Part shown: piece after piece, positions 26,391-35,452 of the stretch
Layout of the letters: the number at the start of each line of letters is the position of its first letter
Position numbering within the stretch: position 1 is the first letter of the stretch
NCBI RefSeq assembly: GCF_000444875.1
Contig: NC_021985.1
Coordinates: 7,894,170 to 7,958,169 of the forward strand
Length of the DNA stretch: 64,000 nt
Reading direction: 5' to 3'
DNA from: Streptomyces collinus Tu 365
Lineage (GTDB): Bacteria; Actinomycetota; Actinomycetes; Streptomycetales; Streptomycetaceae
Notes under the pieces: generated by a model
Database searches by the model: none
Seen by the model: the letters and a program-made list of their open reading frames with translations, nothing else
What the model was told of the DNA's origin: nothing
Made by a program: the position numbers and the translations under genes

Positions 26391-27995
26391 GTGGAACGCG
26401 CCGACTGGCTGCTCACCCCCGCTCAGCGCGGGAATCCCGCGTCGCGGGTGGACCGCCGTCATGCCGACGGTGCGGCGTGGTCCACGGGCAACGACGTCCG
26501 CCCCCTGGTACACGGGGCGGTGTACTTCGCCGAGCTGCTCGCGGCCGTGCGGGCGCAGCGGGCCGGTGACATCTTGATGTTCACGGACTGGCGGGGTGAC
26601 CCCGACGAGCTGCTGGACGGTCCAAACAGCGCTATCGGCGACGTGTTGCGCGACGCCGCACGCAGGGGTGTCGTCGTGAAGGGGCTGGTGTGGCGCTCGC
26701 ACCTGGATCGTTTCCAGTTCAGCGAACAGGAGAACTATCACCTGGGGGAGGAGATCGAGGAGGCGGGAGGGGAGTGCCTGCTCGACATGCGCGTGCGGCC
26801 GGGCGGCTCGCACCATCAGAAGTTCGTGGTGCTGCGCCACCCGGGTCGGCCCGAGCGGGACGTCGCCTTCGTCGGCGGGATCGATCTGTGCCACAGCCGT
26901 CGGGACGACGCCGCCCATCAAGGTGACCCGCAGGCACAACGCATCGCCAACGCCTACGGTTCCCGTCCGCCCTGGCATGACGTCCAGCTGGCGGTGCGGG
27001 GGCCCGCCGTGGGCGATGTCGAGGCCACGTTCCGTGAGCGGTGGACGGACCCGGCTCCGCTCAGTCGCAGCCCGCGCAGCCGGCTGCGGGCGGCACTCCG
27101 GGGCGAGGACACTCAGGCGGATCCGCTCCCCGAACAGCAACCCGATCCGGGCCCCCGCGGTTCCCACACGGTCCAGGTCCTGCGCACCTACCCGAACCGC
27201 CTCAGGGGCTATCCGTTCGCTCCCGACGGTGAACGCAGCATCGCCCGCGCCTACATGAAGGCTCTGCGGCGGGCACGCCGGCTGATCTACCTGGAGGACC
27301 AGTACTTGTGGTCAGAGAGTGCCTGCCGGCCGTTCGCTCAGGCTCTCGCAGATCATCCGGGCCTGCGGATGATCGCCGTCCTGCCGCCACTTCCGGACCA
27401 AGAAGGGCGGATCAGCACACCGATGAATCTGCTGGGCCGGATCCGCGCCCTGGAAGTCCTGCGCCGGGGCGGCGGTGACCGAGTGGCCGTCTACAGCCTG
27501 GAGAACCACGCCGGGACGCCCGTGTACGTCCATGCGAAGGTCTGTGTCATCGACGATGTCTGGGCCTCGGTCGGTTCCGACAACGTCAACCGGCGCTCCT
27601 GGACCCACGATTCGGAACTCAGCTGCGCTGTCCTCGACGAGACCCGTGATCCCCGTGAACCGATGGACCCCGGCGGCCTGGGTGACGGCGCCCGTGTCTT
27701 CGCGCGCGAGCTGCGGTTGTCGTTGAATCTCGAACACCTCGACCGCGACGGGGACGGGGAAGCGGCTGCTCTCTGCGACCCGGGCCGCGCCTTTGCGGCC
27801 TACGCCGACTCGGCCGCCGCTCTGGACGCGTGGCACGACGGCGGCCGTCACGGTCCACGACCGCCGGGAAGGCTGCGCACCTATCACCCGCCGCGTCTGT
27901 CCCGCGTCACACGGGCCCTGACCGAACCGCTCTACCGGGTCGTCGCCGACCCCGACGGCCGCCCGCGCTCCCTGCGTCGGCAGGATGCCTACTGA
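26391..27995 (+). CDS. Phospholipase D family protein with two HKD motifs
   Basis: A 534-residue protein with two PLD repeats. The first has SHHQKFVVL near residue 140 followed by AFVGGIDL, the second HAKVCVIDDVWASVGSDNVN near 381. The two histidines and lysines required for catalysis are present. In this family the first His attacks a phosphodiester and the second protonates the leaving group; substrates range from phospholipids to nucleic acids and cannot be told here. No signal peptide is visible, unlike secreted Streptomyces PLDs, so a cytoplasmic role or cardiolipin-synthase-like role is possible. GTG at 26391 is preceded by GGAAGGG about 8 bases upstream. It lies 167 bases after the STAND gene on the same strand. 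Confidence 0.85.
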   Translation: MERADWLLTPAQRGNPASRVDRRHADGAAWSTGNDVRPLVHGAVYFAELLAAVRAQRAGDILMFTDWRGDPDELLDGPNSAIGDVLRDAARRGVVVKGLVWRSHLDRFQFSEQENYHLGEEIEEAGGECLLDMRVRPGGSHHQKFVVLRHPGRPERDVAFVGGIDLCHSRRDDAAHQGDPQAQRIANAYGSRPPWHDVQLAVRGPAVGDVEATFRERWTDPAPLSRSPRSRLRAALRGEDTQADPLPEQQPDPGPRGSHTVQVLRTYPNRLRGYPFAPDGERSIARAYMKALRRARRLIYLEDQYLWSESACRPFAQALADHPGLRMIAVLPPLPDQEGRISTPMNLLGRIRALEVLRRGGGDRVAVYSLENHAGTPVYVHAKVCVIDDVWASVGSDNVNRRSWTHDSELSCAVLDETRDPREPMDPGGLGDGARVFARELRLSLNLEHLDRDGDGEAAALCDPGRAFAAYADSAAALDAWHDGGRHGPRPPGRLRTYHPPRLSRVTRALTEPLYRVVADPDGRPRSLRRQDAY

Positions 27996-28255
27996 CCGTG
28001 TCCCGGAGGTTGACCAGGCAGAACAGCCGGGCATACCCCAGCCCAGAACCCCTGGCGGCGCAAGTAGTCAGAGTCGTGGCTTGCTGCCGTGCTGGGGCGG
28101 CCGGAAGAGGGCGAAGGTGCGTGAGGGGCGGGGCCGGGGGAACGCTGCATGGCGCGCAGCCTGTGAATGTGCCCCGTGTATCGCGGAATTAACTCCCACT
28201 TTGTGGGCTTGTGGGCGACAGGTGAGGGCATTCGGTGGCCAGGAGGTTGATAGCT

Positions 28256-28426
28256 ATGGTTCCCCTGCTTCTGGTTCTTCTGCTGGCTCTGATCCTCTTC
28301 GGTGCGGGTTTCGCGTTGAAGGCGCTGTGGTGGATCGCGGTGATCGTGCTGGTCGTGTGGCTGCTGGGCTTCGTCGTCCGCACCGCGGACAGTGGCGGCC
28401 GCAAGGGCCGTTGGTACCGCTGGTAG
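28256..28426 (+). CDS. Small hydrophobic membrane protein (56 aa)
   Basis: A 56-residue protein with two hydrophobic helices (about 2-22 and 25-42) and a short basic tail ending GRWYRW. Such short 'hydrophobic proteins' recur in Streptomyces, often among stress-induced genes, with no known activity. An AGGAGG 7 bases before the ATG at 28256 fixes this start over a longer GTG start at 28235. A strong hairpin follows 23 bases after the stop, so the gene is probably a single-gene transcript. Confidence 0.8.
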   Translation: MVPLLLVLLLALILFGAGFALKALWWIAVIVLVVWLLGFVVRTADSGGRKGRWYRW

Positions 28427-28449
28427 ACGACAGACGCCACGTGCGAGGT

Positions 28450-28485
28450 GAGTGGGGCCCGGCCTGATACGGCCGGGCCCCACTC
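28450..28485 (+). terminator. Strong intrinsic hairpin terminator
   Basis: A perfect 15-bp GC-rich stem (28450-28464 with 28471-28485) closes a 6-base loop, TGATAC, just after the small hydrophobic gene. There is no long U tract, as is common for actinobacterial terminators. Confidence 0.85.
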
Positions 28486-29095
28486 GCATGACAAGCCCTG
28501 CTGTGCGGGCGGTTGGGAGGGATCGGGCGTATCGGGCGCATCGCGGGGTACGTGAGTGATGCACCGGCCCCGCAGGCCCAGCAGTGGAACCCTGCTCCTC
28601 CTGCCTGCGGGGCCGCTGCGCACGCCAAGGCGGCACGGATGCCGCCGAGTGCTTCGACGGTGCCCCTCAGGCCCGGAACGGGTGGCGTAAGCGAGAAGCT
28701 GGGGGTCGGCGGCTGTGTTCGGCGTCTCGAGGTCTTCGGCGTACAGGGTGAGGCCGTTGAAGCTGCTGGTGAACTCCACGACTGAGCCGAACACGGCGTG
28801 GTGGGCGCTCGGTTCTGCAGGCGCGGTGTGCGTGAAGTGCACGCCGCTCCGATCCGGCTGTCCGAGGCCGCGACTGCCCCGGAGGGCACAGCACGTGTCC
28901 CATGTGGCACAGAAGACCGAACGCCAGGCACGGCGCCAGCTGCCGCCACAGCGCATCGAGTGCCTGCTCGCGTGAGCGGCGCCGGCCGCTACCACCTGCT
29001 TCTCACCGGCGAGGCCCGTGCCCTGCGGCACGGCTGGTGGTCCGTGGCCGGTGACCAGGGCGATGGTGAGCCCTCGTGCGAGGGCCTGCCGCCCG
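28486..29095. other. 610-base stretch without a convincing intact gene
   Basis: No ORF here has a ribosome site together with family-like sequence. On the minus strand about 28665-28805 reads HHAVFGSVVEFTSS then LYAEDLETPNTAADPQ, which looks like real protein sequence but has no recognisable start or continuation. It may be a gene remnant. I do not recognise a family. Confidence 0.35.
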
Positions 29096-29446
29096 TCAGG
29101 CAGGCGCGTGAGTGCGTTCGCTGTCTGGCGTCATGCGGTGGGCTTCGTCCTGGGCGAGCAGGGCGAGGAGCGTGGCCACCGTCAGGCCCTGGTCTGCTTC
29201 GGTCGGGTGGCGCAGGATCTTGGCGGGGTCGATCTGGTAGGTGTTGCCGCGCCCTTGGCGGGTGTGCGAGAGGTAGCCGGCCTGCTCCAGGTCGGCGATG
29301 ATCTTCTGCACGGCGCGTTCGGTGATGCGGCAGCGGGCGGCGATGTCGCGGACGCGGGCGCTGTGGTTGTCCGCGATGGCAGCGAGGACGCGGGCGTGGT
29401 TCGTCAGGAACGTCCAGCCGTTGTGGGGCTCGGGCACCTCATCCAT
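29096..29446 (-). CDS. Winged-helix transcriptional regulator
   Basis: A 116-residue protein with a single winged helix-turn-helix: HARVLAAIADNHSARVRDIAARCRITERAVQKIIADLEQAGYLSHTRQGRGNTY (about residues 17-70), in which ITERAVQKIIADLE is the recognition helix and the wing follows. It resembles MarR/ArsR-type small regulators without an obvious ligand domain. It is transcribed away from the STAS gene, with an 18-bp inverted repeat in the shared promoter region, so it may control itself and that neighbour. Confidence 0.8.
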   Translation of the reverse strand: MDEVPEPHNGWTFLTNHARVLAAIADNHSARVRDIAARCRITERAVQKIIADLEQAGYLSHTRQGRGNTYQIDPAKILRHPTEADQGLTVATLLALLAQDEAHRMTPDSERTHAPA

Positions 29447-29485
29447 GCCTCCACTCTAGCGAAGACCTGTACACGCATTCAAAAG

Positions 29486-29503
29486 CACGTACTGAAGTTC
29501 GTG
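29486..29503. promoter_or_regulatory. Inverted repeat in a divergent promoter region
   Basis: CACGTACTGAAGTTCGTG has 8-bp arms around a 2-base centre with one mismatched pair. It lies in an AT-rich pocket (GTGTATATATTGAC follows) between the winged-helix gene and the STAS gene. This is a fair operator candidate for the neighbouring regulator. Confidence 0.45.
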
Positions 29504-29574
29504 TATATATTGACGCGTGTTCCCGCTCGGGGGAACCTTGGATCGGACCGCGACGAGCGCACCGGGAGTGAGCC

Positions 29575-30003
29575 ATGCAGCACCCTTCTCGCCGGGCACA
29601 GTTCCCCGCCGTGCCGGGCGTCCCCTGCCCGCGTGGAAGTGCACCTGCGGCACCTGCACCGGGCCGGCTGGCGGTGTCGTGCGCGCCGGGCGACGACCGG
29701 GTCCGTGTCACCCTGCGCGGCGAACTCGACCTCGTCTCGGGCAACCGGCTCCGCGGTCGGCTGAGCGAAGCACTCGCCGCCTCGGCGAGCGGTCTCGACC
29801 TGCATCTGAGCGGGCTCAGCTTCTGCGACTGCGCCGGCCTGAGCGTTCTGATGGAACTGCGCCGGCGGGCCCTGAGCGCGAGCAAGACCGTCGTCATCCA
29901 GGACCCCAGCCCCGCGATCGACAGGCTGCTCCATCTCATCGGAGCGCAAGATCTCTTCTCACCTTCCTGCTCGCGGCCCTCGCAGATGCACGCTGCCGTC
30001 TGA
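29575..30003 (+). CDS. STAS-domain anti-anti-sigma factor-like protein
   Basis: A 142-residue protein. After a proline-rich leader (1-30) comes an STAS domain: VRVTLRGELDLVSGNRLRGRL, LDLHLSGLSFCDCAGLSVLMEL, KTVVIQDPSPAIDRLLHLIG. Family knowledge: STAS proteins such as SpoIIAA/RsbV bind an anti-sigma kinase, and phosphorylation of a Ser in the DSSGL loop switches them off. Here the loop is DCAGL, with no Ser or Thr, so classical phospho-regulation looks impossible. ATG at 29575 follows GGGAGTGAG. The gene converges with a broken SpoIIE-type phosphatase gene, the kind of enzyme that normally acts on such proteins. Confidence 0.85.
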   Translation: MQHPSRRAQFPAVPGVPCPRGSAPAAPAPGRLAVSCAPGDDRVRVTLRGELDLVSGNRLRGRLSEALAASASGLDLHLSGLSFCDCAGLSVLMELRRRALSASKTVVIQDPSPAIDRLLHLIGAQDLFSPSCSRPSQMHAAV

Positions 30004-30126
30004 GGCGAGTGCCGTGGCCGGCGGCAGCCCGAGGTGCCGCGGTTCCGCGGACCTGCGCTCGCCCAGGCATGTCGGCGCAGTGTCACCCGACGAAGTTGCC
30101 TCACCAGTCGGCTCGGCTCCTGCTGA

Positions 30127-31413
30127 TCAGCGCGGCCGGACGCCGTCGATCGAGCTGCCGCTGTGTCCGGCACGTCTTGTTGTGCTGTCGGCCTGACTGC
30201 TCGCGGGGGAGTGCTGCGGGCGCCACTCGAAGAGCAGGATGGTTGTGTCGTCACGCAGTTCGTTGCGCTGGTAGTCGAGGATGGCGTGGATGAGTAGCCG
30301 CAGCACCTCGGGCGGCCGCTCGCCGGCGGCCTCGGAGCGGATGATGAAGTCGCTGAACCGGTTGAGGCCGAACTCCTCGCCGTCCGCGTCGCGGGCTTCT
30401 ACGACACCGTCGGTGTACAGCAGGACGCAGTCACCCGGTTCGAGTTTCATCTCGTGGACCTGCCGTGGTGCTGCGATGAATGGGCCGGCCAGGCCGAGCG
30501 GCGGCTGCGGGGGGCTGTCCAGCGCCCCGGCGAGCACCCGCTCGTCACGGATCAGCAGGGGTGTGGGGTGGCCGCAGTTGACCCAGCGCAGCACCCCGGT
30601 GTCCGCGTAGAGCCGGCACAGCACACCGGTGCAGAAATGGTCTGGCAGCCACTACGCGAGCGCCTGGTCGATGGAGTCGACGACCTCGGCCAGGTGGCCG
30701 CCGCTACGTCGGGTGTTGCGTGCCGCGGCCATGGCGACCGCTGTGGTCACACCGGCGAGCAGATCATGTCCCATGCCGTCGAGGATCATGGTGTGCAGCT
30801 CGTCCTTGACCACCGAGTGGTCGAAGGCGTCGCCGGCGATGCCGTACGCCGGTTCCAGGACAGCAGTCGACAAGCACCTGCTGCTGCCGATGGTGCGCGG
30901 TGGCAGGAAGGCCCGCAGCATCTCGGCGGGCAATGTCATGGCCGCGGTGCGGGTGCGGGTGGCGAGCCAGTCGCTGTAGGCACGCTTGGAGGAGATCACC
31001 ATCGCGAAGAATGAGGCCAGCATCCGACTGCGGCGCATCAGCACGCCGTCGAGCACGGCCGTCTGCACCGCCAGCACGCCCAACCGCTCCGCACCGTCGA
31101 CCAGCGGCATCCATACGATCAAGCCGTCGCCGGCATCAGCTACCCGTGGGGAAACCGTGCGGTACGCCCAGCCGGCCGATGAGCCCTCCACCGGCAACGG
31201 ATCCAAGGCGTCGTCGATGGGGACGAGCAGCCGTTGTTGCAGGTCGGCGAGGTAGATCCGCGCGCTGTCCAGGCCGAGGGCCGCTGCGCTCCGGTCGGCC
31301 AGGGCGGGCAGTTCCACCGGCAGGGCCGTCCGCGCCTCGGTGATCAGCTGTTCCAGCCGATTCTCATCGACGGCGGGGTCCGAGTCGGCGCTCGCATGCG
31401 TGAGATCCGGCAC
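30127..31413 (-). pseudogene. SpoIIE/PP2C-type protein phosphatase interrupted by an in-frame amber codon
   Basis: About 428 codons in one frame read as a GAF-like sensor (residues about 15-160) plus a PP2C/SpoIIE phosphatase domain. A TAG at 30654-30652 interrupts between IDQALA and WLPDHFCTGVLCRLY. Both sides are intact and family-like: GDAFDHSVV and ILDGMGHDLLAG before, WVNCGHPTPLLI, LLYTDGVVEARD and RDDTTILLF after. A G-to-T change in a GAG codon would produce this. The GTG start at 31413 follows AAGGAG by 10 bases. If real, the two halves lack a complete active site and the protein is probably inactive. A re-initiated C-terminal piece could start near 30624. A sequencing error is the alternative. 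Confidence 0.75.
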
Positions 31414-31634
31414 GGGGAGATCACTCCTTACCCGTTCAGTCTCACATCGACCGTCCTCTCGTACCTCCCGAGGCGCGACAGGGAACCGCACGAGAGGCGC
31501 TGTTGCTCGGCCGCGCTCCCGGGTAAGGCCCGACGGTATCGCCGGGGGCCAGCGTGTCACGCGGCGTCGGCGTTATATCGGGGACATTCTGGGCACTGGT
31601 GTGCGCCGGGTCAACCGATGGGAAGGGGCCGGTC

Positions 31635-32762
31635 ATGGGGGAGTCATCGCAGGACGTGACGGTCGTGGCTCTTCTGGCGGATCCGGACGCGCCGACGGAG
31701 ATCGCGCAGCGGCTGGCCCGAGTGCTTCCTGATCGGCTCGCCGGCGAGTCGGGCCAGGGGCGGCGGTTCGACGTCGAGGTGGTCAGTGAGCCCTTCACCG
31801 CGGGTACCGAGGACCTGTCCACGTTGACGCGCCGGATCATGGACCGCAGGCGTGCGGAGCACTGGGACATCGTCGTGGCCCTCACCGATCTTCCGCTGCA
31901 CTCACACGGACGCAAGCTCGTGGTGGATCTGTGTCATGGAGACGGCGTTGCCCTGCTGTCCCTTCCGTCGCTGGGGGGTCTGCGTCTTCAGAGAAGGGCC
32001 CTGCTGGCGGTGGAAAAGGTCGTGTTGAGCCTGGCGACTCCCCGGGCCACCGGGGCCGGGGAACCTCCCCAGCAGCAGCCGCTGGGACGTTTCGCCAGTC
32101 GTCTTGCGCCTATTCGCCCCGGCCAGGTCGGTGAGGAGGAGAGCGCCGATCTGCGGTACGTCGTCAGCGGGCCGCGCGGTTACCTGAGGGTGCTCGGCGG
32201 TATGGTCCGCGCCAACCGGCCGTGGCGCCTGGTACCGGGCCTGTCGAAAGCCCTGGCGGCCGCCCTCGCCACGGGAGCGGTCGCCACCGTGAACTCCACC
32301 ATCTGGACCCTGGCCACCTCCCTGAGCACGCCACGCCTGGTGATTGCCACGGTCGGATCCGTTGCGCTCATGATCGGCTGGCTGATCGTGGACGCCGAGT
32401 TGTGGCATCGATCAGCAGTCGGCTCCCCGGAGGAGAGGAAGAGGACGACTCTCTACAACGCGTCCACGATCATGACCGTCGGCATCGGGGTGGTCGTCTG
32501 CTACGCGGGTCTTCTGGCCGTCAATCTGGTGTGGGCGCTGTTCATCCTCAACGGCAAGGTCTTCGCCTCCACGACACGAACCCCGCTGACCGCCACGGAG
32601 TACTGGACCCTGTCCTGGTTCGTCGCTTCCACCGCCACGGTGGGCGGCGCGCTGGGATCGGGCCTGGAGAGCGATGAGGCGATCCGGGCAGCCGCCTACT
32701 CCAAGCGGGAACAGGAACGCCGCCGCTTGGTCGAGGACGACGGTGACCAGCGGGGGACCTGA
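31635..32762 (+). CDS. Membrane protein of unknown function with four helices
   Basis: A 375-residue protein. Residues 1-150 are soluble, with alternating strands and helices (VTVVALLADPDAPTEIAQRLA, WDIVVALTDLPLH). The C-terminal half has four hydrophobic helices near 207-227, 234-255, 277-303 and 325-343, followed by a charged tail. The N-terminal pattern resembles a Rossmann-like fold but no nucleotide motif is visible. I do not recognise a characterised family. ATG at 31635 follows GGAAGGGG by about 6 bases. It is divergent from the broken phosphatase gene. Confidence 0.75.
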   Translation: MGESSQDVTVVALLADPDAPTEIAQRLARVLPDRLAGESGQGRRFDVEVVSEPFTAGTEDLSTLTRRIMDRRRAEHWDIVVALTDLPLHSHGRKLVVDLCHGDGVALLSLPSLGGLRLQRRALLAVEKVVLSLATPRATGAGEPPQQQPLGRFASRLAPIRPGQVGEEESADLRYVVSGPRGYLRVLGGMVRANRPWRLVPGLSKALAAALATGAVATVNSTIWTLATSLSTPRLVIATVGSVALMIGWLIVDAELWHRSAVGSPEERKRTTLYNASTIMTVGIGVVVCYAGLLAVNLVWALFILNGKVFASTTRTPLTATEYWTLSWFVASTATVGGALGSGLESDEAIRAAAYSKREQERRRLVEDDGDQRGT

Positions 32763-33048
32763 GTGGAAATGCGCCGTCGGTCCGGTGGCCGTCCCGATAC
32801 GGGGAATCCGCCGATCGATCGGTGGGGGGCTGTTTCGCGTCGTGGGGGGCGGGGACCCGCACGGCACGCCGTCGAGTGCTGAAGCTCCGCTCCGGCGAGC
32901 GGGCCGGCGGCGGATCATCGTTCCCCCTGACCGAGGTGAACGCCATCAGAGGCGTGCCGGGCCGCGGACCGCGTCGCAGCTTGTGCGGGAGTCGGGCTCC
33001 TTCACGCCTTCCCCATCCCGCCATGCCGCGACATCGAGGGAAGTCATC

Positions 33049-34224
33049 ATGAAGGCTGCGGTATACGAAGGACCGCGGACGGTCGCTGTGAAGGACGTAC
33101 CGGACGCGAAGATCGAGCATCCCTGCGACATCATCGTCAAGATCACCACGACCAACATCTGCGGTTCGGACCTGCACATGTACGAGGGCCGCACCTCGTT
33201 CGAGTCCGGCCGCACCCTGGGGCACGAGAACCTGGGCCAGGTGGTGGAGGTCGGCTCGGCGGTGCGCAAGGTGCAGGTCGGCGAGTACGTGGTCCTGCCC
33301 TTCAACATCGCCTGCGGCTTCTGCAAGCAGTGCGAGCAGGGCCTGACCAACTACTGCCTGACCATGCAGCCGGAACCCGCCCTCGCCGGAGCGGCCTACG
33401 GTTTCGCCGACATGGGCCCCTACCAGGGCGGCCAGGCGGAGCTGCTGCGCGTGCCCTACGGCGACTTCAACGCGCTGCGTCTGGGTGAGGACGCCGCCGA
33501 GCGGCAGACCGACTACGTGATGCTCGCCGACATCTTCCCCACCGGCTATCACGCCACCGAGATGGCCCACGTCAAGCCGGGTGACCAGACCATCGTCTTC
33601 GGGGCCGGTCCGGTCGGGCTGATGGCGACGTACTCCGCCCTCCTCCGGGGCGCCGGCCGCGTCTGGACGGCCGATCACCAGCCCGACCGGCTGCGCAAGG
33701 CGGAGGAGATCGGGGCCATCCCCATCAACACCGCCGAGCAGGACCCGGCGCAGGTCGTCAAGGAGGCCACCCTCGGTCTGGGCGCCGACAACGGCTGCGA
33801 ATGCGTCGGTTACCAGGCCCACGACCCCCAGGGCCACGAGGACGCCAGTCTCACGCTCAACGGCCTGATCGACTCGGTCAGGTTCACCGGCCACATCGGC
33901 GTGGTGGGCGTGTTCCTGCCCCAGGACCCCGGCGGCGCGGAGGCCCAGGGCGAGCTGGAGGCGCAGGGCAAGGTCCCCATCGACTTCGGCATGATGTGGT
34001 TCAAGGGCCAGCACATGGGGACCGGGCAGGCGCCGGTGAAGAGGTACAACCGGGCCCTGCGGGACCTGATCGCCGGCGGGAAGGCGAAGCCGAGCTTCGT
34101 CGTCTCCCACGAACTCGGCCTGGACGAGGCCCCCACCGCCTACGAGCACTTCGACGCCCGTGACGACGGCTGGACCAAGGTGGTCCTGCACCCCGACGGA
34201 CACGGCAACGGCCACAAGCGGTAG
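33049..34224 (+). CDS. Zinc-dependent medium-chain alcohol dehydrogenase
   Basis: A 391-residue MDR enzyme. Catalytic zinc ligands are suggested by ICGSDLH (about 38-44) and GHE (near 58); a four-Cys structural zinc site CGFCKQCEQGLTNYC lies near 88-103; the NAD(P)-binding Rossmann motif GAGPVG is near 185. Overall it resembles glutathione-independent formaldehyde dehydrogenase-like and threonine dehydrogenase-like enzymes. The substrate is unknown. ATG at 33049 follows GAGGGAAG by about 7 bases. A long hairpin after the stop suggests it is transcribed apart from the downstream operon, which contains a related dehydrogenase. Confidence 0.9.
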   Translation: MKAAVYEGPRTVAVKDVPDAKIEHPCDIIVKITTTNICGSDLHMYEGRTSFESGRTLGHENLGQVVEVGSAVRKVQVGEYVVLPFNIACGFCKQCEQGLTNYCLTMQPEPALAGAAYGFADMGPYQGGQAELLRVPYGDFNALRLGEDAAERQTDYVMLADIFPTGYHATEMAHVKPGDQTIVFGAGPVGLMATYSALLRGAGRVWTADHQPDRLRKAEEIGAIPINTAEQDPAQVVKEATLGLGADNGCECVGYQAHDPQGHEDASLTLNGLIDSVRFTGHIGVVGVFLPQDPGGAEAQGELEAQGKVPIDFGMMWFKGQHMGTGQAPVKRYNRALRDLIAGGKAKPSFVVSHELGLDEAPTAYEHFDARDDGWTKVVLHPDGHGNGHKR

Positions 34225-34260
34225 CAAGCGCAGGGCTCCCGCCCGCCTGCTCCCCGCACG

Positions 34261-34330
34261 ACAGGGCCGACCGACGAGCGCCGTCCGGCCCCGGCTCCTA
34301 CCGGGGCCGGACGCTCGGTCGGCGCCCTGT
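34261..34330 (+). terminator. Long imperfect hairpin terminator
   Basis: ACAGGGC...CCGGCCCCGG (34261-34294) pairs with CCGGGGCCGG...GCCCTGT (34301-34330) around CTCCTA, with small bulges. It lies 36 bases after the first alcohol dehydrogenase gene. Confidence 0.75.
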
Positions 34331-34513
34331 TCCTGCCGTGTCCGAGGCGGCGTCCACGCCGCGCGCGGACTGCCGCGGCGGCGGTCGGTGACGGGAGTGC
34401 CACGCCGAGGAGTAGATGCGAGCCACACGGAAACTCCGCCGTGGTCCGCTGTGCGCCGTTCACGTTCTCACTCGTTCTCACTCCAGTGGGCTGACCGCAT
34501 GTTGGGAGCACCT

Positions 34514-35452
34514 ATGAAGACAGCTACCCGCTCCACCTCACATCTGCGACAGGATCCGCTCGTCCGGGGCCTGGGCTGGGCCAGCGCGCTCCTTGGCGTG
34601 CCGCAGGTCCTCGCCCCCGCGGGCTTCGCCCGGGCTCTGGGCGTGGGTGACGCTTTCCGGCACCGCTCCGCCACGACCGCCGTCGGTGTGCGCGAGCTGG
34701 CGGCGGCGACCGGACTGCTGGCACGGCCGCACCCCGCCTGGCTCTGGGGCCGCGTGGGCGGCGACCTCATGGATCTGACGATGCTGACCCGGGCCCTGAA
34801 GAACCACAACGGCCGCGGCCTGGGCCGCACCGCCGCCGCGACCGCCGCGGTCACCGCCATCACGGCCACGGACGTCTACGCGGCCGTGACCCGCACCCGT
34901 AGGAGCACCCCCATGGAACTGACCGCGACCGCCACCGTCGCCCAACCCCCGGACGACGTCTACGCCCTGTGGAGCGATCTGCAGCGACTGCCCGACTTCA
35001 TGGCGCACTTGGACGAGGTGCGCGTCACCGGCCCGCGCACCAGCCACTGGCGGGCGAGCGCGCCGTTCGGCAAGACGGTCGAATGGGACGCCGAGACCAC
35101 GCAGGACATTCCCGGCCGGCTGATCGCCTGGCAGTCGGTGGACGGAGCCGACATCGACAACGCCGGCGAGGTCCGCTTCGTACACGCTCCCGGCAACCGG
35201 GGCACGGAGATCCGGGTGACCCTGCGCTACGACCTGCCCGGCGGGGCGCTGGGAAAGGCAGCGGCACGCTACTTCGGCGAGGAACCGCACCAGCAACTGG
35301 ACGACGACCTGCGCCGCTTCAAGCAGATCGCGGAGACCGGCGAGGTCGTCCGCTCCGAGGGCGCACCCGGCGGCAAGCGGGCCCGAGGCGAGTTCCCGCA
35401 GCACCCGGCCCGACCGCTGACCGAGGACGAACTGAAGGAGGCCCTGGCATGA
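34514..35452 (+). CDS. SRPBCC (polyketide cyclase/dehydrase-like) protein with membrane N-terminus
   Basis: A 312-residue protein in two parts. Residues about 1-130 hold three or four moderately hydrophobic helices (LGWASALLGVPQVLAPAGF, VGVRELAAATGLL, TAAATAAVTAITATDVYAAV). Residues about 135-285 form an SRPBCC fold (ELTATATVAQPPDDVYALWSDLQRLPDFMAHL, RLIAWQSVDGADIDNAGEVRF, EIRVTLRYDLPGG), a hydrophobic-cavity domain that binds lipids or other apolar ligands. ATG at 34514 follows GGGAG by 5 bases; an in-frame ATG at 34499 is possible. Its stop overlaps the start of the next dehydrogenase as ATGA, so the two are cotranslated. Its role, perhaps presenting a hydrophobic substrate, is inference. 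Confidence 0.85.
   Translation: MKTATRSTSHLRQDPLVRGLGWASALLGVPQVLAPAGFARALGVGDAFRHRSATTAVGVRELAAATGLLARPHPAWLWGRVGGDLMDLTMLTRALKNHNGRGLGRTAAATAAVTAITATDVYAAVTRTRRSTPMELTATATVAQPPDDVYALWSDLQRLPDFMAHLDEVRVTGPRTSHWRASAPFGKTVEWDAETTQDIPGRLIAWQSVDGADIDNAGEVRFVHAPGNRGTEIRVTLRYDLPGGALGKAAARYFGEEPHQQLDDDLRRFKQIAETGEVVRSEGAPGGKRARGEFPQHPARPLTEDELKEALA

Noticed and set aside
27996..28255. Small plus-strand frames between the PLD gene and the small hydrophobic gene
   Set aside because: No ribosome site or family feature was found.
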